From NCBI GenBank assembly GCA_020628955.1, contig JAHDEH010000005.1, positions 1-39,681 on the forward strand: 39,681 nt of DNA, written 5' to 3'. Positions 26,008 through 35,300 of the stretch are shown here, piece by piece. The notes beneath the pieces are model-generated. The model saw only the letters and a list, made by a program, of their open reading frames with translations, made no database searches and was not told the DNA's origin. Source of the stretch: Alphaproteobacteria bacterium. Its GTDB lineage: Bacteria > Pseudomonadota > Alphaproteobacteria > Rickettsiales > Rickettsiaceae. How positions within the stretch are numbered: position 1 is the first letter of the stretch; every line of letters begins with the position of its first letter. The translations under genes were made by a program, and so were the position numbers.

Positions 26008-27114
26008 TTATATATTTCTATATTGATTAACTGCCATATTCATAATCAAACCAAATCCTAATAAAATTGAAGCCATAGTTGTTCTGCCGTAAGACATTAG
26101 TGGTAGCGGTATGCCCACCACAGGCAGCATGCCCATTACCATAGCAATATTTATAAATATATGGAAGAAAAATAAGCTAATTAAGCCTATGCTAAGTAGC
26201 GAGGCGAATCTAGATCTACAATTTAATGCAACAATCAAGCAGCGCATTATCAATAAACAATATAAAAAAAGTAAAAACATTCCGCCTAAAAAACCCATCT
26301 CTTCCATTAAAAAAGAAAATATAAAATCCGTTTGATATTCAGGCAAGAATCTCAAGTGCCCTTGGGTTCCACTCATATAACCCTTGCCAAGTAACCCTCC
26401 AGAACCAATAGCTATTTTAGATTGTATTATGTTATAGCCAGTGCCAAGCGGGTCACGCTCTGGGTACAAAAATGTAAGCACTCTATTTTTTTGATAATCA
26501 TGCATCATATACCAAATTGCTGGCATCGACAGAAGACCGATTGCTGCGCATACTTTAAAATATATCATCCGAATGCCACTTGCAAAAAACAAAACCACAA
26601 CTACCATTAAAGTAATCATACCAGTTCCAAGATCTGGCTGCTTTATCACAAGTAAAATAGGTAATATAGCTAGCAATATGGGTTTTACCAATGAAAGATC
26701 GCGTAAATTACATTCCGGGTTTTCATTAAAGTAACGAGCTAACACCATAATAATTGCAATTTTTACAAGCTCAGATGGCTGCAAACTCACAAAGCCAAGG
26801 TCTAGCCACCGCGTTGCTCCCATTGCAGTTTTCCCTGTGAATTCAACAACAATAAGTGCAATTAATGTAATGATATAAAATATATAAGAAAAACTATATA
26901 TTATTTTAATATCTACCAGCGCAATACAAAAACAAACAGGCATCACTACTGAAAAAACCATTATTTGTTTATATGCCCATGGATTTAAATTACCAGCTGC
27001 TGCAGAATATAATATAGCAAAACCATAACAACATATAAAAGTTACTAATATTGGAATAGATATAGGTAATTTTTTTATCTTTCTAATAAAATCTTGGTTA
27101 TTTTTTTCTGACAT
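26008..27114 (-). CDS. rodA: Peptidoglycan glycosyltransferase RodA (SEDS family)
   Basis: Polymerises glycan strands from lipid II in the elongation complex together with PBP2. The 368-aa protein has about ten membrane segments and the SEDS signatures: GATRWLDLGFVSLQPSELVKI, KQPDLGTGM, YQKNRVLTFLYPERDPLGTGYNIIQSKIAIGSGGLLGKGY, LPEYQTDFIFSF and GIPLPLMSYGRTT (split here only by description). The W-DLGF and LPE-TDF motifs fit RodA rather than FtsW. Its start lies inside the preceding kinase gene, with a 17-bp overlap. Confidence 0.95.
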   Translation of the reverse strand: MSEKNNQDFIRKIKKLPISIPILVTFICCYGFAILYSAAAGNLNPWAYKQIMVFSVVMPVCFCIALVDIKIIYSFSYIFYIITLIALIVVEFTGKTAMGATRWLDLGFVSLQPSELVKIAIIMVLARYFNENPECNLRDLSLVKPILLAILPILLVIKQPDLGTGMITLMVVVVLFFASGIRMIYFKVCAAIGLLSMPAIWYMMHDYQKNRVLTFLYPERDPLGTGYNIIQSKIAIGSGGLLGKGYMSGTQGHLRFLPEYQTDFIFSFLMEEMGFLGGMFLLFLYCLLIMRCLIVALNCRSRFASLLSIGLISLFFFHIFINIAMVMGMLPVVGIPLPLMSYGRTTMASILLGFGLIMNMAVNQYRNI

Positions 27115-28867
27115 TTTTATTTTTATACATTAATTTATATTTTGGAAAAATCATTTTTATGTCTGTTCCCTTATTTTTCACGCTGCTAATATAAAATTTA
27201 GCATCATGAGCTTCAAGCAACATCTTAACAATGGCAAGACCAAGACCGTACGATCCTGTTTTTTGATAATTTCCATCTCTCAGCATTCCATAAGCACTAA
27301 GTGCTAGCGGTATTTCTTCCTCATTCATACCAATTCCTTCATCTGCAACATTAATATGCAAGCATTTATCAATAATTTCGGCGCTAATAGTGATAGTTGT
27401 GCCATCTTTAGAATATTTTATACTATTTGAAATTAAATTATTCAATATTTGCACCATTCTTCTATTGTCGCAAATAAGCATTGGCAAATCATCTGCTATT
27501 TGTTCTTTTATATTTACTTTTCTTTTATCGAATCTCGCCTTATTAATTTGTATCGCTTCTTGCACAAGATCACTTAGGTTTGATGTAGTATTAACTATTT
27601 TAAAATGTCCTTCCACTATTTGATTTTCATCAAGTATATCTGTAATGAAGTCTAAAATAAGTTTTGCATTTTTATTAATACCATTCACATAATTTGTGTA
27701 AGCTTCTGGCATTTTTCCAAATAAACCTTTTTTCATGACTTCAGAGCCTGTTAATATAAATCCAAGAGGCGACCTGATTTCATGAGCAGTAAAAGCCAAG
27801 AAACTTGTTTTAGTTTTATTGGCATTTTTAACCATAATGAGCGCCTTCTCTGATTTGGTTCGCAGATAAGTCTCGCGTTTATATATAAAGATTATAGTAA
27901 ACATAGAAAGCATCGCAAAAATACATACTAATATAAAACTTTTGGCAAGATCGTTTATTATATCCTCGCGAATAATGTTACTATCTATGCTGACAATAAT
28001 TATAAATGGTAGATTTTCTAGCCTACTTATGTGATAGTTAGCTCCACTTATCATGTCCAAATGTTTGTCCTTCACCTTAAGTCGCTTGATCTTTTTCAAA
28101 ACATTCTCTCTTGCTTTTAAGGCACTCTCCTGTTTGTTTTCTAATATATAAAAAAACTGCTTTTGTGATTTTGCAACAATTTCATAATCCTTATTGCCTT
28201 CTAATAATTCATTCTTTTTTAAGATAATAAAATTAGTTTTTTCATTTTTCTTTCTTGAGTTCAAAGTATCTACCATTGTTTTAATATCATAACTAAGCAC
28301 CACAGAACCAACAAATTTTTTCTGATCAGAAAATAAATTATTTACTATTTTTAAATTACTTGATTTATCATCATATTTTTGATTATAGAACCAAATGCTA
28401 TTTTTATTAGATTTTTCTGTATATGAATTTGCTATTTGTTTTTTTACATAACCAACTAATCGTGGGCTTTGCATTATTCCTTGAGTGCTTGTGACAATTT
28501 CTTTATAGTTGTCATCTACCCAGCTATATTTTCGCCAACCAAATCGTTGGTTTGAATCTTCCGATTCAAAATGATCTTTAAATATTTTATTGATATGATT
28601 TATATTTTTAGGATCTGATTTTATATGCCGACCAATCAAACTAATAAAAAAACCAGAATGGTCTAAGTAATCAGAAATCAGAGTTTCTAGATGTATTGAC
28701 TCATTCTCTAAATCCTTAATTACCTCATCTCTTTTTCCTGCATATATATGAATAAAAGATATAAAAGTAAGAATTAATACTATTATAATAGTACAAAAAG
28801 TAATAATTTGGATATTAATTTTTTGTTCAACTATGTTATTTTCTGTAGATTTAGAGTATTCTTCCAT
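27098..28867 (-). CDS. Membrane sensor histidine kinase (PleC-like)
   Basis: A 589-aa kinase with two membrane helices (about residues 19-42 and 308-330) around a large periplasmic sensor of roughly 260 residues, probably of the double-Cache kind. The HisKA domain follows with the H-box AHEIRSPL (H362) and FITDILDENQI. The ATPase domain has N-box NLISNSIKYS, G1 DEGIGM and G2 GSYGLGLAIVKM. There is no receiver domain. The H-box neighbourhood (GSEVMKKGLFGKM) resembles alphaproteobacterial PleC/DivJ kinases, which control cell-cycle regulators. It overlaps rodA by 17 bp, so it is co-translated with the elongation genes. The ligand is unknown and the PleC assignment is tentative. Confidence 0.88.
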   Translation of the reverse strand: MEEYSKSTENNIVEQKINIQIITFCTIIIVLILTFISFIHIYAGKRDEVIKDLENESIHLETLISDYLDHSGFFISLIGRHIKSDPKNINHINKIFKDHFESEDSNQRFGWRKYSWVDDNYKEIVTSTQGIMQSPRLVGYVKKQIANSYTEKSNKNSIWFYNQKYDDKSSNLKIVNNLFSDQKKFVGSVVLSYDIKTMVDTLNSRKKNEKTNFIILKKNELLEGNKDYEIVAKSQKQFFYILENKQESALKARENVLKKIKRLKVKDKHLDMISGANYHISRLENLPFIIIVSIDSNIIREDIINDLAKSFILVCIFAMLSMFTIIFIYKRETYLRTKSEKALIMVKNANKTKTSFLAFTAHEIRSPLGFILTGSEVMKKGLFGKMPEAYTNYVNGINKNAKLILDFITDILDENQIVEGHFKIVNTTSNLSDLVQEAIQINKARFDKRKVNIKEQIADDLPMLICDNRRMVQILNNLISNSIKYSKDGTTITISAEIIDKCLHINVADEGIGMNEEEIPLALSAYGMLRDGNYQKTGSYGLGLAIVKMLLEAHDAKFYISSVKNKGTDIKMIFPKYKLMYKNKNVRKK

Positions 28868-28949
28868 ATTTTAACTTTATTTTATTGTGTAATATGACTA
28901 TTATGATAGACAAAATTCAAAAATTAATCGAATAAAATTTACTGATAAT

Positions 28950-30329
28950 ATGAAACTAACACTATTTAATTCTTTTTCAAGACAAACTGAAAATTTTATA
29001 CCATTAAATACTAAATTAATTAAAATGTATGTTTGTGGCCCGACAGTATACGATAGACCTCATATCGGAAACGCCAGATCGGTAGTGGTTTATGATATTT
29101 TATATAGAATATTAAATCACCTCTATGGAAGCGATAATGTTAGATATGTCAGAAATATAACAGACATAGATGATAAAATTATTGATAAAGCAAGAAAAGA
29201 TGATGTTTCCATTCAGTCGCTTACTAAAAAAACAACAGAATATTTTCATCATGATATGGAATATCTTGGTTGCCTAAGACCAAACATCGAACCAAAAGCT
29301 ACTGAGCATTTAGATGATATGATTTTAATCATCCAAAAATTACTCGACAAAGATATTGCTTATATTAGCAATGAGCATGTTTATTTTGATGTTTCTAAAG
29401 CGCATAAATATCACAAATTATCTGGTAGATCTTTTGATGATGCTCGCGACTCTGTAAGGATTCAGCCCACCGAAGGCAAAAGAAATAGCGGAGATTTTGT
29501 ATTGTGGAAACCATGCAACGACAGCGATCCTGAATCTGCAAAATATAACAGCCCATTTGGAATTGGACGCCCAGGCTGGCATATAGAATGTTCTGCAATG
29601 AGTTATAGGTTCCTTGGAGAAACTTTCGATATTCACGGCGGTGGGGCTGATTTAATATTTCCTCATCACACTAACGAAATTGCACAAAGCTGCTGCGCTT
29701 TTGAAGGGTCTGAATATGCAAAAACATGGGTGCATAATGGCTTTTTAACCGTCAATAGCGAAAAAATGAGTAAATCTCTTGGTAATTTTATTACTGTTCA
29801 AGATTTAATAGAAAAAAACATACCAGGAGATGTAATTAGGCTATTTTTACTGAGCAATAATTATAGAAAGCCTCTAGATTATAATGAAAAAGCAATAAAG
29901 GATGCGCAGCATACACTAGATTATTGGTACAGAGCAATTAACTCTTTGGGTCTTGAAATGTCAAATGATATATCAAGAATACCTACTGATTTCATGGAAG
30001 CTCTGTGCGATGACATGAATGTAAATAAGGCAATAGTTATTATGAATAATCATGCAAAAAAAATATTTAAAAATCAAGATTCAGAATCTGCTGAAATACT
30101 GCTTTCTTGCGCTAAATTTTTGGGGTTAATGAATAAAACTAGCAACGAATGGTTCTCTGCAGATATTGACTCAGATTATGTTGAGAATTTAATTAACCAA
30201 AGAAACAATGCAAAAAAAGTAAAAGATTGGCAAAAAGCTGATTCCATAAGAAATGAATTACTAGAAAAGAATATAGAAATAGAAGATTTAAGAGATGGAA
30301 CTACCAAATGGCGAAAAATTCGTCACTAG
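28950..30329 (+). CDS. cysS: Cysteinyl-tRNA synthetase
   Basis: Class I aminoacyl-tRNA synthetase charging tRNA-Cys. The 459-aa length is standard. Visible motifs are the zinc cysteine and HIGH box in MYVCGPTVYDRPHIGNARS (C29), RNITDIDDKI, the zinc-site IECSAMS and FPHHTNEIAQS, and the KMSKSLGN signature loop. It is divergent from the sensor kinase, and a partial R1 repeat begins 26 nt after its stop. Confidence 0.97.
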   Translation: MKLTLFNSFSRQTENFIPLNTKLIKMYVCGPTVYDRPHIGNARSVVVYDILYRILNHLYGSDNVRYVRNITDIDDKIIDKARKDDVSIQSLTKKTTEYFHHDMEYLGCLRPNIEPKATEHLDDMILIIQKLLDKDIAYISNEHVYFDVSKAHKYHKLSGRSFDDARDSVRIQPTEGKRNSGDFVLWKPCNDSDPESAKYNSPFGIGRPGWHIECSAMSYRFLGETFDIHGGGADLIFPHHTNEIAQSCCAFEGSEYAKTWVHNGFLTVNSEKMSKSLGNFITVQDLIEKNIPGDVIRLFLLSNNYRKPLDYNEKAIKDAQHTLDYWYRAINSLGLEMSNDISRIPTDFMEALCDDMNVNKAIVIMNNHAKKIFKNQDSESAEILLSCAKFLGLMNKTSNEWFSADIDSDYVENLINQRNNAKKVKDWQKADSIRNELLEKNIEIEDLRDGTTKWRKIRH

Positions 30330-30355
30330 CGAGGTGCTCGTAAACACTGCATTGC

Positions 30356-30410
30356 CGAGACAATGAAACTGCATAAACGCGAGTTAAATTTACAATATTG
30401 TATATTTAAG
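30356..30410. repeat. Palindromic interspersed repeat R1, copy C (right half)
   Basis: It starts at the shared block CGAGACAATGAAACTGCATA and runs to TTAAATTTACAATAT, as in copy B, but the left half is missing. It is followed at once by TTGTATATTTAAG, which is the terminal sequence again in inverted orientation. Confidence 0.75.
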
Positions 30411-30436
30411 AGGAACTTTTAAGAATATGCTACAGA

Positions 30437-30511
30437 TGGCTCCTCGGGCCGGATTCGAACCAGCGACCGAACGGTTAACAGCCGTTTGCTCTACCACTGA
30501 GCTACCGAGGA
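30437..30511 (-). tRNA. tRNA-Asn(GUU)
   Basis: A complete 75-nt cloverleaf on the minus strand. The acceptor TCCTCGG pairs with CCGAGGA, followed by discriminator G and an encoded CCA (30437-30439 as TGG on the plus strand). The D arm is AGCTCAGTGGTAGAGC. The anticodon loop is CTGTTAA with anticodon GTT, and the T arm carries GTTCGAATC. Confidence 0.97.
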
Positions 30512-30529
30512 ATAATTTTGCTTAGACAC

Positions 30530-30558
30530 TTTATAGCAAAACTTTTGCATAAGGTCTA
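30530..30558 (-). promoter_or_regulatory. Promoter of tRNA-Asn
   Basis: On the minus strand, -35 TAGACC (30553-30558) and -10 TATAAA (30530-30535) are 17 nt apart, placing the start about 12 nt upstream of the mature tRNA 5' end. This is the usual spacing for a bacterial tRNA gene. Confidence 0.6.
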
Positions 30559-30708
30559 GACTTTTTTTCAAAAAATAATGAAATATTTAGTAATAATAAT
30601 TTAATTGCCTGTAAATAGCAATAATTTTATAATGTTAGATGTGTTAAAAATAACAAACTTTGCTTGATCATTATAAAAACAACTTAGAATCTTGAAATAT
30701 AAAAACCT

Positions 30709-31560
30709 ATGCAAACAACTATACAAAAACCAATAAGCTGTTTTGGCATAGGGGTACATTCTGGCAAAAAAACTCAACTTACTCTAAAGCCAGCCAAAGC
30801 AGATACTGGTATTATATTTGTCAGAACTGATGTCTCTGAAGTTGATAATAAAATCCTTGCATCTTATGATAAAGTTTTTGATACCAAGCTTTCCTCTTCT
30901 ATAAAAAACGATGCAAACATATACGTCTCTACAATAGAGCATCTAATGGCTGCTATTTGGGGGTGCGGGGTTGATAATTTAATTATAGAGCTAGACGGAC
31001 CGGAAGTTCCAATTATGGACGGAAGCAGCAAACCTTTTGTTTTTATGATAGAATGCGCGGGTAAATTGCAGCAAAATGCTCCTGGTAAGACTCTCAAATT
31101 ACTCAAAGAAATTCAAATAGAAGATAGTGGCAGCGAGATTATTGCAACTCCAGCAGACGAAACTATAATAGATTTAACTATTGATTTTGAAGATCCTGCA
31201 ATTGGCAAGCAGCATCAAATTTTTACTCCAAATTCAAGCTTCAAAGATGATATTGCAAACTCAAGGACTTTTGGTTTTTTGCATGAGCTTGAATATTTAA
31301 AAAGTAAGGGCCTTGCAAAAGGTGCATCTTTAGATAATGCCATCGGCATAGATAAAGGAGAGATCTTGAACCAAGGCGGCCTGCGGCACGATAACGAATT
31401 TGTACGCCATAAAATGCTGGACTTGTTTGGCGATATGTATCTATCTGGCAGCAGCTTAGTTGCTCATATTCATGGCTACAAAACAAGCCACGCTCTTAAT
31501 AATCAATTTTTGAGAAAATTATTCAGTAACCCACATGCATATAAATGGATCAAGAATTAA
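30709..31560 (+). CDS. lpxC: UDP-3-O-acyl-N-acetylglucosamine deacetylase LpxC
   Basis: Catalyses the committed, zinc-dependent step of lipid A synthesis. The 283-aa protein has the zinc ligands H78 (STIEHLMAA), H234 and D238 (VRHKMLDLFGD), the catalytic Glu next to H78 and the C-terminal SHALNN histidine (H263). GIGVHSGKK and PIMDGSSKPF are family landmarks. Its presence shows that the organism makes LPS, which argues against Anaplasmataceae. Confidence 0.96.
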   Translation: MQTTIQKPISCFGIGVHSGKKTQLTLKPAKADTGIIFVRTDVSEVDNKILASYDKVFDTKLSSSIKNDANIYVSTIEHLMAAIWGCGVDNLIIELDGPEVPIMDGSSKPFVFMIECAGKLQQNAPGKTLKLLKEIQIEDSGSEIIATPADETIIDLTIDFEDPAIGKQHQIFTPNSSFKDDIANSRTFGFLHELEYLKSKGLAKGASLDNAIGIDKGEILNQGGLRHDNEFVRHKMLDLFGDMYLSGSSLVAHIHGYKTSHALNNQFLRKLFSNPHAYKWIKN

Positions 31561-31569
31561 TGAAATTTC

Positions 31570-31597
31570 TTGACTAAATTATATTACATTCTATATC
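31570..31597 (+). promoter_or_regulatory. Promoter of the CaaX-box protein gene
   Basis: A -35 TTGACT (31570-31575) and a -10-like TATATC (31592-31597) are separated by 16 nt, just after the lpxC stop. The gene at 31634 can thus be expressed apart from lpxC. Confidence 0.45.
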
Positions 31598-31633
31598 ATA
31601 CTCTCGTTGTGTATTATACCTGGAGAAGCTTCA

Positions 31634-32245
31634 ATGGGCAAAATTTTTAAAAAATCAATAGAGCTATATTTAGCTCAAAAAATAAATATAAAAATCACTA
31701 TTAAGTTAAATGAAATATACGATAATTTATACGTAAACAACAATCACCCCCCAGAAACTGTAACTATTGCAGATGTTATTGCAAAAGCGAAAGATGTGTT
31801 TGGACCTAGATTTTATCATTTTATTGACAAAGGCAAAATGTGGGATTACATAAAAAATGGCAATGCCTATAATTTTGAATATACGAATTCTGAAAATTTA
31901 ATAGATGCATTTGAATATTTTTTCTTCATTCCTGCAAAATCATTTAATAATATACCATTTTCTACAAAACAATATGATGAAAATGAGTTCGTGGTTTGCA
32001 CGGAACTAGACGACTCTGCTGCAAATTATATCATCAAGCATAGCAGCAAGAAAATTATTTATATCCTAGAAAATAGTGATATAAAACCCGCAGAAAAACC
32101 AGAAAGCTACAAACAAACACTCAATGAAGACTTGCTTACTCGCGCGCATGCATATGAAGCAGATATGGATGCAGCAGCAAAAGAGCAACAAGATAATTTG
32201 CTTGGCACCTGGAATACAAACCAAGATTGGTGTATTTTGATGTGA
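31634..32245 (+). CDS. Unrecognised protein ending in a CaaX prenylation motif (CILM); candidate effector
   Basis: I do not recognise a family. The 203-aa protein has no signal peptide or membrane helix. The middle is aromatic-rich (for example DAFEYFFFIPAKSF, about residues 93-107), and the region from about 160 is a charged helix (RAHAYEADMDAAAKEQQDN). The last residues read WNTNQDWCILM followed by TGA. C-I-L-M is a textbook CaaX box: Cys, two aliphatic residues, then Met, which favours farnesyltransferase. Bacteria have no CaaX prenylation, but effectors of Legionella and others carry such motifs so that host enzymes anchor them to membranes. The start ATG has a strong ribosome site (GGAG at 31622-31625, 8 nt spacing); the longer frame from TTG at 31607 lacks one. 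The gene lies between lpxC and another candidate effector. Confidence 0.72.
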   Translation: MGKIFKKSIELYLAQKINIKITIKLNEIYDNLYVNNNHPPETVTIADVIAKAKDVFGPRFYHFIDKGKMWDYIKNGNAYNFEYTNSENLIDAFEYFFFIPAKSFNNIPFSTKQYDENEFVVCTELDDSAANYIIKHSSKKIIYILENSDIKPAEKPESYKQTLNEDLLTRAHAYEADMDAAAKEQQDNLLGTWNTNQDWCILM

Positions 32246-32325
32246 TTTTAAATATTTTTAGATAATTATGTCAGGCTTTGTAAATCTAGCACTTTCAATG
32301 AATTAGTTATAGGTATAAAATCAAC

Positions 32326-32365
32326 TTGACAATTAATAAATATTAATATATTTTTAATATATAAT
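32326..32365 (+). promoter_or_regulatory. Promoter of the ankyrin-like giant gene
   Basis: A perfect -35 TTGACA (32326-32331) is followed after 17 nt by TATTTT (32349-32354). A perfect TATAAT lies slightly further on at 32360-32365 but is too far (28 nt) for this -35. The leader before the ATG at 32388 is short, about 15-30 nt. Confidence 0.5.
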
Positions 32366-32387
32366 TTAACCTTATTTATCATTTATT

Positions 32388-35300
32388 ATGCCTAAAAATA
32401 AACACTCATCAAAGAGTAGTAACACAAAAAAATTAAATCAAGCGCAATCACAAAAATTATTGAATGAAGCTGAATTTAATATTGAATTAATTACACAAAT
32501 AGTGCATACACAGCCAGAAATGCTATTAGAAATCATGAAACGTCTATTTTTTACTCAGAAATATGATTTATTTAATAAATTTACAAAAAAATTTCAAATT
32601 ACAGATCAAACTATACAGAAATTTATTTACTCGTCTCCACATAGTTTAAGTTCATATAGCAAGATTTGCAGCAAAAACTCAATTCTAATTGAAGATTATA
32701 TTAACAGAGGTATAATATTACTATCTTCATCTAAAGACGCAAATAATAGCCAAGAATTTTACCCAAACCCAGAAAACATAGCTCAACTAGAAGAAACATT
32801 AGTGTATAGCTGCATCGTACAAAATAACTATAATTTGCTTCAAACATTAATTAAAAAGGGCGCTAATATAAATTTTATAACACCTGAATTAGGCACTCCT
32901 TTAATGATTGCTGCTGATATTGTTAGCACCCAGAACAAAGATAGTGTGAACATTTTAAAATTGCTAATTGCAAATACCGCCCAAGAACTTATAGATTTGC
33001 ATACAATCAAAACAAACCAAGGTGGAATAGCAATAGCGTCGCAAGGTAAAGATACATATAATTTTTTGCATTATATAAAGTTTCCTAAAAAAACAATAGC
33101 TAAAAAGAAATTATTAAAAGAATTATATCAACATGCCAAAAGTCATAGCAAAACTTTACCAGAAACACAAAAGTTAGTTTTCAATAAATATAAAAATGGC
33201 GTTGATTTATCCAAAATAAAAACAGAACTTATTATAACAGACTCGCCGATTATAGAGCTGCTTAAAGTATTTACAACCAAATCATTGCCAAAGGATAAAA
33301 ATATTTATCAATTTAATAACTGGTTGATAAAAGAAGGAGAGTCTCTAGACACCCCAATACAAACGCTTTTTATGGTTATGTATTCAATATTCATAATGTC
33401 TCTTCACTATGATGCTAAATTATATGAACCAGCAGAAAACTATCTAAAAAACAATTTATCTAAGGATAATGTAGCACCTGTAATTAGTTTTTTTAATGAT
33501 GTATATACTAGGGTGCAAAAATATGATGAGAGCACAGCCAATAAAATAATAAAAGGTGCATATGAATATTTTACAGACAAAGTGCAAAAAGAAGAATTTG
33601 TTATATCTGATCATCTAGAAGAAGTATTAGATGCGTTAACATATAATTACGGTCTATCTTTAAGCAACTCAGACCCTGATCGATCTAAAGAATTATTGTC
33701 CACATACCAAGCAAAATATAATGATGACGAAGCTAACTTAGATTTAATAATGCAATTTATTAATAAAATACAAAATACTGAATTTGATCACTCTATGTTA
33801 GCGCAATTTCAGCCTTTAACAAATAAAGTTAAAGATGTTGAAGCCATAAAATTATTAAATATATTGCAAGATCTGTGGAAAAATGAAATCACACAAGCCG
33901 AGTTTCATGAACAACAAAAGATTACTTGTTATGCAGATATTAATAAATTATACCAAGGTGAATATCAAAATCTTATTAATTTTTGCATGATAATTAAACA
34001 TCTATATATAAAACGCTATGGTTTGAGCGATGACGATATGCAACAATGCAAAAAGACAATAGAAACATCAACTACGCAACAGGCTGTAAGCACATTGTTA
34101 ACTTTAGTTAGCTCTCATTTAAGTGATGTAGAAGCTAAAATAGCCCCCAATCTATTAAATGATTTAATGCAATCATTTAATAATAATCACACAAATCTGA
34201 CGAATACTAAGGAAATGCAAAAGCTGCTTTGTTGCGAAACAATTCTTTATATACGTTTTAATGATGTAAAGTCAGCTATTAATGTGCTAGATTGCAACGT
34301 TAGCATTCAACATCTTGATATTTTACTAAGCCACACTGCTCCAATTTTAATTGGTCAAATAAAAGACCATAAAACATATCATCAGGCAATGCGATTCTTT
34401 AGCGCCTTAGAAAAAAATATAAGCACTACCAGCGCCCCTCAAGATAATTTATCTAAAATAGATATTTATAGATCAGCTGCTAAACAAATAAAAAAATCTA
34501 TTGATGACTCATTGCGCGCAGAGCAGATTGCTAAACAAAAGCAGATAGAAGAAAAAGAAGCAGCTAATAAAGAGAAGCCAGAGAAAAAGCCTCTTATTAC
34601 AAAAGACGAAGAAGATATTGATACAACAGATACACCTGTTACACAAAATGATGCACCCATCATAGCTGAACCTTCTATACCTCTTTCTGCTATTGATGCA
34701 GAAGATTTCGTATACAGAGTAGAAGCGGACCCTGTAGATGAAAAATATATATATAATTTGGCTAAATATACAGATATCACTATGGTGGATTTTGAAGCTT
34801 TTAATGCATATGAGTTAAAATGTTTCTTTAAAAGTTTGAAGAAAATTAGTCAAGAAAATTTTACCCTAGACCCAGAAACTAATTCAAAAGAAAACTCAGG
34901 CGTTTGGAAAATAAAAGACATAGAGCATTGCGCAGATAATGAAGGTACAATAAAAGTTGGAGATAATCTCTATGCTAAAATTGATAGTAAATTACTAAAA
35001 AAATTAGATTCTATGCTTGTAAATCAGTTTGAAACAGCTCTAAGCAAAGAATTTTCTACAAGGGGTCTAGGTCAAAATGGCATTAAAAACATAGGCAATA
35101 AATTGTTTGAATTAAAAATTAATGCTGGCAACAGAATATATACAACGAAGCTATATATTAATAAGGATGGCCAGCAACTTATTATTTTTGATAAACAAGC
35201 TAATCATAACAAAATAAAATCTATATCAAATAATTCAATGACCATTATCGACCTATCGGAAAACGCAGATGATAATGAAAGCGACGGCGATAACACAAGT

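Noticed and set aside
31607-31633. TTG start for the CaaX-box gene
   Set aside because: The GGAG ribosome site lies inside this stretch and is well spaced for the ATG at 31634.
32246-32325. Terminator after the CaaX-box gene
   Set aside because: I could find no stable GC-containing stem followed by a T tract in this spacer.
34466-34780. 104-aa minus-strand ORF opposite the ankyrin-like gene
   Set aside because: It is a Ser-rich shadow of the Lys/Glu-rich linker and has no independent support.
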